A stretch of DNA of 64,000 bases from Dactylorhiza incarnata (Eukaryota > Streptophyta > Magnoliopsida > Asparagales > Orchidaceae). The stretch is from positions 10,186,001 to 10,250,000 of the forward strand of contig JAWHQI010000051.1 in assembly GCA_033032865.1 (NCBI GenBank), read 5' to 3'. The notes beneath the pieces were generated by a model that made no database searches, was not told where the DNA came from, and saw only the letters and a list, made by a program, of their open reading frames with translations. The position numbers and the translations under genes are program-made. Positions 56,183 through 64,000 of the stretch are shown here, piece after piece (the stretch's first letter is position 1; every line of letters begins with the position of its first letter).

Positions 56183-57364
56183 CTAGCTAATGGGCCTATG
56201 AAAAGAAAAGTGGACAGGTAACTGTTCTAATATGCGTGTAGGTAGCGGGTACCTATATGGAGAAAGAACAGTCACGCCTCTACCCGAATATAAATAAAAC
56301 CTGCCCATCACAGGTAGAAGGAAAAGAAAGTAAGAAGAGGAGGAGGCCTGGTCCTCACTCATCTCACCAAAACTATCCTTGCCTAGCAAGGAGTCGTCAA
56401 CAGGGAGGCAGCAGGAGGCGAAGGCAATGAGTGGAGCTTCCTCTACGGAGGGAGAATAAACCTCCTCACATGAGAGGATGCTCTCATCATTGACTTGAGC
56501 AAAAAGCTCCAAGTCCTCCTGAAGTACCTGTGAAGATTCAACCTACACAGACTCAGATGAAGGAAGGGGATTAAGAAATAAAGAAGACGAAGAACATAAA
56601 TAATCTAAAATCGGGGGAGTGGTCCCGGTCTCACTCCCAGCAGGATCCAAGGATAGATCGCTATCATCATCGTAAGTATCATGGCGAGGGGAACCCAAGA
56701 ACTCAAGGGCCTCGGTGGTGAGTTGGACCTCCTCGTCCCATGAGGAAGTGCAAACCTCCTCATCAGAAAGAGTATCCTCCTCAACCCATCGAGGTGCACC
56801 CTCTGAGTCAGAGGCATCACCCCACTCCTTCACTTCGATAGGATCAAATAAAATGTGGGTAGAAAAATCTTGCAAAGAAACTGGAGGAACACAAAGATTT
56901 GGTTCCTCCGCAAAAAGATCTGCTAAAGCCTCCCCGATGGAAAGAATACTTTCCTCATCATGCTCAGGTGCATCTAAGAGCTCCCATTCCTCTCCTTGTT
57001 GCCCAACAGATGAGTGAGCTTCATCACTGGGAGTGAAGCCATACACAGGGAGTGAGGAGTCCATGCACGAGACAAGCTCGGGGGTAGAGGGCACAATTGC
57101 CTCCATGGGTAAAGAATGAGTGATAGGGACAATGTTGTCATGAGTGGAGGAGCGGCGGTCAGGATTGAAAAGACAAGGACAGTCCTTCAATTCATGACCC
57201 TCTCCTCGACACAACAAGCAAACAACGTTCCAACACTGCCTAGCATTTAATTCATTCATTTGGTCTAAATAATAGTCCATCATGTCGTAAGTGCCAGGAG
57301 AAATATCCCATGAAGACATTTTCAATAATAAAAGCAGATATAAAGAGGCTGAAATTCTTTGCAA
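56183..57364 (-). pseudogene. E2 acidic zinc-knuckle protein, one stop codon
   Basis: Counterpart of the E1 protein at 42155-43429. The reading from 57364 (M16, MSSWDIS, is the likelier start) has one CX2CX4HX4C knuckle at 49-62 (CLLCRGEGHELKDC), a long acidic region (EEWELLDAPEHDEES and similar), then SLFLNPLPSSESV and a TAG at about 56543. The same frame continues as VESSQVLQEDLELFAQ to the native stop at 56183, matching E1 closely. Compared with E1 the first knuckle is absent and the acidic region differs in sequence but not in character. One nonsense mutation separates it from an intact gene. Confidence 0.75.
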
Positions 57365-57552
57365 GGAAATCTACACAAACTAAAAAAAAACTCCTTGGAT
57401 TAAACTTGCTTAAAACTTTAAAATAGGAGAGAAGAAATAATAACAAACAATATAAATTTAAAAAGCAAACAAAAATAAAAAGGCGGCTATAAACACTGGA
57501 AGAAACTTCTCTCTCTCAGCTCTCCCTCTCAAGAAAACTCACATGACTGTGT

Positions 57553-57570
57553 TCCCCGGCAACGGCGCCA
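57553..57570 (-). promoter_or_regulatory. E2 primer-binding site (tRNA-Asp)
   Basis: Plus strand TCCCCGGCAACGGCGCCA, identical to that of E1 and six bases from the LTR. Confidence 0.92.
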
Positions 57571-57576
57571 AAAACT

Positions 57577-59270
57577 TGATGCGCAAATCCTGCACACCGC
57601 TATAGGCGGTAGCGAGATTGCGATCCGAACGGCAGTGAACCGGTCGTTGTCAAGTAATAATATGAGGAAGTAAATCCCCAAGTATCGAATCTCTCAAGGA
57701 ACACAGTAAGGTGGAGTTAACGTTCGAGGAAGGACTTGAGATCGAAGTCCTTTGGGTCGGATGAATTGCGGACACGGGGGTTGATTTGGTTTGTGGAAAA
57801 TAAAGAGAAAAAGCTACAACTACTCCTATGCAATGCCGCTATGCAATGCTTCGCTCGGCGGGATGGAAGACTACGTAGGCCTTGAACGCGCTACTTCGTA
57901 AGGGCGGATGGACGAGTAGGCAAGCGGATCAAACTATGCAGGCCTTGAGCGCGCTGCTTCGTTAGGTGGGATGGAGTACGGGCCACGATGCCACGCTTCG
58001 GTAGGCGGATGGGCGAGTAGGATAACGGAATGAGGGTCGTAAGCACCTCTTCGCAAAGCACACCACAAACAATTGTTAGGGCGGCACACGAACGTGACGG
58101 CGGAATGGAAATGGACGGCGGCGCACCTCAAGAAACTCAAATAGATAAATTACACTATCACATAGGCATGAAATATATATGTAAATATAACTAATTCAAG
58201 TGCCACTTCATCATCATGATTAAATCTAGCTACATATACATCAAAAAGAGAAAAATAAGGCAAGAAATCGACCGAATCCGAAGTCTCGTTGTAGATTCAC
58301 GGTTGGAATCGCCGGGTTGTCAATCCTCGTCCAAGCTCGGTCCGCAACTACGTCCGGGATAGAGAGAGCTGTCACGATTCTCCAATGGACCCGTCTTCTT
58401 CGTGTTACGATCCGGTAGAGGTTGCAAACTTCCTCTTGCTCGATGGAGATGGCGGCTAGATCTCTCTTTGAAGCTCTTGGATGAAGGAGGAGGCCGAGAG
58501 GAAACTCCGGCTCAAGATTGGCGTGAAGAACAAGCCCGGAGCACCTCTAGATGGTGGGCGGCGGTGGAGGGGCGAAGTCGGACAAAACTGGAGCAGAAAC
58601 GGCGGAAAACAGCGAGCGATCCGACCTAAATCGCGAGCAGCGGAATTTATAGGCGCTGGAATTAAACAGTGCGCACGGTCATTGGAGCACGACCAGTGGT
58701 CGTGCGCACTAGAATCCTGTGATCGTGCGCTCTGCCTGGACGGAGCCTACAAAGACAGAAATTATAAAATAACATGTTCGCACGACCAGTGGCGCACGAC
58801 CGGTGGTCGTGCGCACTATCGTAGGTGGTCGTGCGCACTGGTTGAAACAGAACTCATGAAATTGATGAAAAGTGCGCACGAACAGTGGCGCACTATCGTA
58901 GATGGTCGTGCGCACTGCACCAAACAGAACTCATGAAAAAAGGGTTAAGTGCACACGATCAGTGGCGCACGACCAGTGGTCGTGCGCAATAGAACCGGTG
59001 ATCGTGCGCAGTGTTCCTGTACAGAATTGTACTGGGAACACCTGCACGACTCCTATTCCAGCACAACCACCAATCTAGCCACTGAAGGTGGCACTTAACA
59101 ATGCATGAAAGCTCACAATGAAGATAAATAAGAAATAACACCAAAACGGGCCTAGAAGTGCACATAGCAAGGAATAACAAATATAAGCTAAAACAGGCTA
59201 AAGTGCAGTGGAATGACTAGAAAAATGGCCCAGATGAGTCCATAAAAGTGTATATGATCAGGACTCATCA
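57577..59270 (-). repeat. E2 5' LTR
   Basis: 1694 bp. Lacks one palindrome that the 3' LTR has (near 58887), an 18-bp deletion that removed most of that hairpin. Confidence 0.93.
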
Positions 59271-59275
59271 CCGCG

Positions 59276-60275
59276 CGACAGGATAGTTTGACGATCTGTG
59301 AACTGCTAGACCGCTGAAAGCTCAGACTGCACGAACTACTCATTATTGCAACTGCTGATAAACAAAACTATTCGCACTTCTTGATCGCCCAGACCGCACG
59401 GTCACAAGATCACAGAAGTATCCCGCGAACACTAGATGAAGAACTGCTCTTTGCTGCAAGACTGCACTCAAGACCGCCTGACCGCTTAAGGTCACCTGAT
59501 CAACTGAGCCCGCTGCAAGCAGATCCAAGAACCACTAAACACAGATCGCCCAGACAGACTGCTGGCAAACTGGTTTATTCAAAGATGGAAAGAAGAAAAG
59601 AATACTGATGGAGATCGTTGGCCGCTATCCTGCGAACAGAACAAACCAATCAATAAACTTCAGACCGCACAACCTCAAAAACGAGACCGACACAATCAAT
59701 CCACACTAGGTTCTTACAATTCTTTCGCTACTTGAATGGCTACTCCTGCCCCTCTATTTATAGGCAAACGGATTTCATCCCCGCCGCAGAGGGATATGGT
59801 CACCTTCCTTATTGAAGCGCGCAGTCTCTAGAACCAGACCGCGTGGTCACAATAGGACCTTTTATTACACTTAAGCAATTATCCAATAATGACAAAATGC
59901 TTATTCCAAACCGGTAGACCGCCTGGTCTCTTACATGAGAAGAACCATATGAGCATCTGACCAGATCAAGAACAGACCGCCAGAACTAGGCTCATACAAC
60001 CAGTCCGGTCTCCCATAAGATCGGAACCACAGCAGACCGCAAGAGAAATCTCAAGCAGACCGAAGTACAAGACTGCCGAAGCGACCTCCAGTACTAGACT
60101 ACCCGGTCACAACCCTAACAGGAACACTTGGGTACAACTGGCAAACCAACACAGGCCGCCAACACCAAAGATGCGCAATCTCAACAGCTAGATCGTCGTA
60201 TCGAGCTCGCGCGGTCTAGGCAGTCTCTAATATCAGACCGCCCGGACAATCCACTTCCACTTCAAAAATTTGACA
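59276..60275 (-). repeat. C3 3' LTR, right segment
   Basis: Continues the C3 LTR after E2. Rich in AGACCGC/GCGGTCT (more than a dozen). Ends TTTGACA at 60275, next to the polypurine tract CTTCAAGGGGGAG (minus, 60276-60288). Confidence 0.8.
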
Positions 60276-60288
60276 CTCCCCCTTGAAG

Positions 60289-61752
60289 TGGGAAGTGGAA
60301 GTCAGCCCAAGTAAACTCTTCAACCGAACAAACGGTCCCTTCGACAATGACCTTGTAAATATGTCCACAACATTATCCTTGCTCTACACGTGATCAACCA
60401 TAAGAGATCCCTCCAACACTTTTTCTCGAATGAAATGATGTTAAATCTCTATGTACTTGGTTTGAGCGTGACAAACTAGAATGTTCACCAGTTTGAGAGC
60501 ACTCTCATTATCACCCCAAAGCAGAGTAGGACCATGCACCTCCCTATGAATGTCCTCCACAAGCCTCCTAAGCCAGATGGCTTCCTGAGTTGCCAAATCC
60601 GAAGCTTTGTACTACGCTTCTGTAGTAGAGATAGGCACAGAATCCTGCTTCTTCTTGCACTAAGATATAGCTGTAGAGCTTGTCATAAAGACGTATCTAG
60701 AAGTCGATCTCCAATCATCTAAATCTCCTTCATAATCAGCATCCATGTATCCATGCAAGCAAAAGTCTGAGTTCTTCCCATAAAAGAGATCCAAATTTGA
60801 GGTGGACTTTACGTACTTCAGAATGCTCCTAGCTGCCATAAGATGAGGTTTCTGAGGCTCATACATAAACCGACTCACTCGGCCAACCGCATAAGAGATA
60901 TCCGGCCTCATGATCGTCAAGTAAATCAAACTTCCGACCGAAGCTCGAAAAACCAAGGGATCAGAAAGAACCTTTCCCTCATCATGTCGAAGTGTCATAC
61001 CAACCTCCAGTGGAGTAGAGATTCTCGTCCCCCCTTCCATGCCGAATCGCATCACAATTCGTTCTTCATAGCCTTTCTGGGAAACAAGCATACCTCCCTC
61101 TTTCCTCTCCACTTCGAGTCCAAAGAAATGGTGGAGCTCACCCAAGTCTTTCATCTCAAATCTGATAGCTAACTCATCATGAAGTCTAGCTACCTCCACT
61201 TCAGAATTTCCCGTGACGATCATGTCGTCAACATAAAACAACACCAAGACCTAAAGCTCCCCCGTATTCTTTACGAATAAGCTCGAATCAGAATAAGAAG
61301 CAAAATATCCGCAGAACTGGAGGTATTCTGCAATCTTGCCATACCACGCCCGAGGTGCCTGCTTCAATCCATAAAGACCCTTCTTGAGCTTACACACATA
61401 TCTTGGGTGATATTTGGAAACATAACCAGGTGGTTGATCCATGAAGATATCCTTGTCAATCTCGCCGTACAAGAAAGCATTCTTTACATCGAGTTGCCAA
61501 ATCTCCCATCCTTGGCAAGCTGCAAATGCGATCACCACCCGAACTGAAGTCATCTTGACAATAGGGTTGAAAGTTTCTTCATAATCCTCCCCATACTTCT
61601 GAGAGAAACCTCGAGCTACAAGGCGAGCCTTGTACCGCTCAATGCTACCATCAACCTTCTTCTCAATCTTGAAATCCCACTTGCGTGTCAATGGAGTAAC
61701 TCCCTCAACCTTTAGGCACCATGTCCCAAGTCTCATTCTTCCTGAGGGCTGT
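60289..61752 (-). pseudogene. C3 RT and RNase H
   Basis: Minus strand. RT begins with KWDFKIEKKVDGSIERYK near 61670, then WQLDVKNAFLYGEIDKDIF, GLKQAPRAWYGK and the catalytic YVDD at about 61230. A TAG at 61248-61250 falls seven codons before YVDD. The connection region and RNase H follow (HGYMDADYEGD, then DNESALKL and IFTRSLSKGPF to about 60300). A second TAG at 60660 replaces the Trp of the usual ISWCSKKQ motif. The reading frame is otherwise well kept. It is the same family as copia-B, which is intact at both these positions. Confidence 0.88.
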
Positions 61753-63213
61753 TGATGAGTCCCATTTATATACATATTTATGGGCTCATCTGGGCCGATT
61801 ATCTAGTCTATGCACTACACTTTAGGGATGTTTTTATTCATATTCGTTATTCCATGCTAAGTGCACTCTTAGGCCCATTTTGGTGTACGTTTGCGCTCCA
61901 TGTTATTGGGGGTAAGCACATGGTGCTCCCCAATGCTTTTCTTTGTTTGATTGGTGCTGGAGGTGTACTCTTAGCTGATTTGCTATGCTTGCAGGTGGTT
62001 GGATCATCTCCTTTTTGCCTAGAATTCATGAATGTGTATATCGCACGGTCCTGCATTTTCTTGACGCACAGACGGCTGCGGTCGTGCGCTTCCATCTGGG
62101 GAGAAAATCGGTGATCTGAGTTTGATCGTGCGTTTTACACACGGGCGGATTCGCCCGTGCACGAAGGAATCGCATGATCACCCTATTTAGCCTTGTTTTT
62201 GGCCAATCTGAGTTTGTCCGCGCGTTTTTACGCACGGGCGGATTTGCCCGTGCATGAGTAAAATGCACGGGCGCGGCTGCTTCTTCATCAAGTCTATTTT
62301 TATCATAAATAATGCACGGGCAGCGCACGGTCGTGCGTTCGCCCGTGCGTGACAAAAAATCTGACAGTTTAGTATTTAGGGCAGGGAATCAGCTGTAGTC
62401 AAGGTGATGATGATTCCGCTTGTGGGAAAAGCCAGAGAAGCCCGCCATTTTCACCCTTTCCACCATAGGAGACCAGATCCGGTGATCTCCTCCACCATAC
62501 TTCCATCCAGGATCGTTTGCAAGCTCTCTCCACCACGAGTTCAAGCATTCTTCGCCTTGGAGACCATAGAAGTGTTGTAGATCGCTGGAGGAGTGATAGC
62601 CTCCTTCGAGTCCGCACACCATCTGAGGGTTGAGCCCGGAGAGAGATCGACAACCTCTCATTCCAACCGAGAACCCAGGATACGGTGACATCTTCTGTTG
62701 GGTCCTTTCTAAACCTTGATCTTGTGCTTCTTTTAGTGTTGTTGTAATGAACTCTTGTAAGATTTATGTTATAGATCCTTTGTTTGATGTTCATGTGCAA
62801 TGATGCTATGGTTGTGAGAATCGCTTTGCTTTTCGTTGTGATATTCTGAGTTGCTTGCGTGTGAAGCCATCTAGCAATTGCTAGTGGTGATGTTGGCGAA
62901 GAGGTGAATACGACCCTCGCAAAACCCCGCTCTGTGGTCATTTCATCCGATTACCGAAGCGCGGCATCGCGGCCTCTGCACTCACCCCCATTTTGCGAAG
63001 CGGTGCATTCGACCCGCATTTCTCTTATTTCTGCAATAGCTTAGGACACCAATCACAACGCCCATAGTTCTTACTTTCTTCGCTCATGCAACTGTTGACT
63101 CACAATGCAATTCATTCACCATATCCAGCATTCCTCAAGAGATCGACATTCGGGGAAACTATTCCCATAATTATTACTTGATAGCGACCGGTGCACTTGC
63201 CAAACACGCATCA
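61753..63213 (+). mobile_element. Solo LTR of a diverged E-family member
   Basis: Plus-oriented LTR starting TGATGAGTCC and ending CGCATCA, inserted in C3 RT with duplication GCTGT/GTTGT (61748-61752, 63214-63218; one mismatch). The start TGATGAGTCC...GGGCTCATCTGGGCC and later TTCGGGGAAAC...ACTTGA blocks match the E1/E2 LTR in reverse complement. No internal region, so it arose by LTR-LTR recombination. Contains a GC-rich palindrome array at 62040-62350. Confidence 0.75.
62040..62350. repeat. Palindrome array in solo E-family LTR
   Basis: Clear hairpins CACGGGCG/CGCCCGTG at 62140-62159 and GCACGGGC/GCCCGTGC at 62232-62253, with further CACGGGC and GTCGTGCG half-sites on either side. A TATTTAGG follows at about 62372. 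Confidence 0.85.
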
Positions 63214-63218
63214 GTTGT

Positions 63219-64000
63219 CATCTCTTCATCCATGGATCCTTCCCACTCCTTGACTCCAACAGCATTTTCAAAGCAAGACGGATCTCGCTCATCTAGAGGA
63301 CCTGCGAAGAAACATGAGAAGAAGCTCACCAGATTTCCCCTTGTATACCGATATGGTGGAATGATAGTCCTCTTGGACCTCCTCAGAGCTTGACTCTGAA
63401 CCACCTCTTCAGCTACTTGTTCTGAACTAGCTCTCCTCTTAGGTAGACTTGGAGCATCGCTCCCCTGCTTCCAAAACCTGAAGCACCTGACCTAGATCTA
63501 GAAGAACCTGGAGCACCTGGAGAAACATGCAACTCCACCATAACCTCATTAGTAGCTTCTTCAAGACCACCATCTGACCTGCTTCCTTGTAACTCAATAG
63601 AAGAGCTACCCTAGTATGATGTCAACACATCGAATACCTATCCCTTGAGACCACAGCTCTCCGTGTCTCTGGATCCATGCATCTCCAACCCATCTTTTGG
63701 TCATCATAACTGACGAAGACTAGCTTCCTTGCTTTCGCATCTAGCTTCATTCCGAGGGCATCTGTAACGTGCACGTAATAGGTAGATTCGAACACTCGAA
63801 GGTGTTCCACCGAAGGTTTTTCCTTGAACATCAACTCATGAGGGGTCTTCATGTTAATGGGACATAGATGCATCCGATTGATGACATAAGTTGCACAAGA
63901 CATTCCCTCTGCCCAGAAGGACTTTGGGATACTCTTGGCATGAAGCCAAAATTTGCAGGTCTCCGTCAGATGACGGATCTTCCTCTTTGCAACTCCATTT
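63219..64000 (-). pseudogene. C3 integrase C-terminus and RT start
   Basis: Minus strand, entering from the window end. NGVAKRKIRHLTE and KSFWAEGMSCATYVINR (63880-64000) are the end of the copia integrase core; KTPHELMFKEKPSVEHLRVF and CMDPETRR (63640-63850) are the C-terminal domain. A proline-rich linker follows, then CFENAVGVKEWEGSMDEEMTT at 63215-63290, the start of RT, which is cut by the solo LTR and resumes at 61752. A stop at about 63622 follows DRYSMC. Confidence 0.82.

Larger units (their letters stand above)
52742..59270 (-). mobile_element. E2: Athila-like non-autonomous element, relative of E1
   Basis: 6529 bp on the minus strand with duplication CCGCG (52737-52741 and 59271-59275). 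5' LTR 57577-59270, tRNA-Asp PBS 57553-57570, zinc-knuckle gene 56183-57364, non-coding 3' region, polypurine tract before 54453, 3' LTR 52742-54453. It lacks the ORF1-like gene of E1; sequence corresponding to both sides of that gene is present, so the difference is a clean gain or loss. The LTRs differ by many point changes and an 18-bp gap, so E2 is older than E1. Confidence 0.87.
52489..64000 (-). mobile_element. C3: Ty1/copia element, interrupted by E2 and a solo LTR
   Basis: Minus-strand copia element, right end outside the window. 3' LTR 52489-52741 plus 59276-60275, polypurine tract 60276-60288, RNase H and RT 60290-61752, and RT start and integrase end at 63219-64000. The LTR ends TGTTAAAATTTTGGAG and (minus) TGTCAAATTTTTGAAG form an imperfect inverted repeat. 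It belongs to the same family as copia-B. Stops in RT and RNase H show it is inactive. Confidence 0.82.

Noticed and set aside
62389..62941. Minus-strand frames in the solo LTR
   Set aside because: They lie within LTR sequence opposite to its orientation, with no domain.
1..64000. A host cellular gene
   Set aside because: Every protein-like reading I could place belongs to a retrotransposon or a transposon-associated family; no exon-intron structure was seen.

Overview
The window is plant nuclear DNA made almost entirely of nested LTR retrotransposons. I see no host protein gene, tRNA gene or rRNA gene. Evidence for a plant is the mix of families: a chromodomain-bearing Ty3/gypsy element, Athila-like elements primed by tRNA-Asp, several Ty1/copia elements primed by initiator tRNA-Met, and a Tourist-like MITE. 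I cannot name the species.

Layout. (1) The oldest scaffold is a degraded minus-strand Ty3/gypsy element, here called G2, running from about 741 to 50842. Its gag-PR-RT-RNaseH-INT order can be read once four later insertions are subtracted. (2) G1 (1315-11831, minus strand) is a young Tekay/Del-like chromovirus inserted in the G2 3' LTR, with near-identical 2.5 kb LTRs, intact gag and pol, and target duplication GTGGT. (3) A rearranged Ty1/copia composite (about 14872-18893) splits the G2 RNase H. (4) C1 (20949-36505, minus strand), a degenerate copia-type element, splits the G2 gag. Its right LTR is in turn split by C2 (28567-35434, plus strand, duplication AAGGG), a gag-only copia derivative. 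(5) E1 (36879-45258, minus strand, duplication CACTC) also splits the G2 gag. (6) The G2 primer-binding site and a 5 kb 5' LTR follow (45801-50842). (7) A MITE lies at 51175-51370. (8) A copia element C3 (52489 to the window end, minus strand) is split by E2 (52742-59270, duplication CCGCG) and by a solo LTR of the E family (61753-63213).

The most unusual material is the E family (E1, E2 and the solo LTR). These Athila-like elements have no reverse transcriptase and encode an acidic zinc-knuckle protein; E1 adds a second protein resembling the Athila ORF1 family. Their LTRs carry arrays of near-perfect palindromes directly upstream of a TATA-like box, and E1 has a second palindrome-plus-TATA module in front of its ORF1-like gene. 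In the solo LTR the palindromes have a different sequence but keep the hairpin form. Other LTRs also carry dense short-motif arrays: plant M-phase (MSA, MYB3R-type) motifs in C2, W-box hexamers in G2 and GCGGTCT repeats in the C3 family.

How the parts work together: G1 has a complete set of replication proteins, whereas E1, E2 and C2 keep only packaging-type proteins plus LTR, priming and polypurine signals, so they would need pol from another element. All family calls come from reading motifs by eye; no database search was possible.
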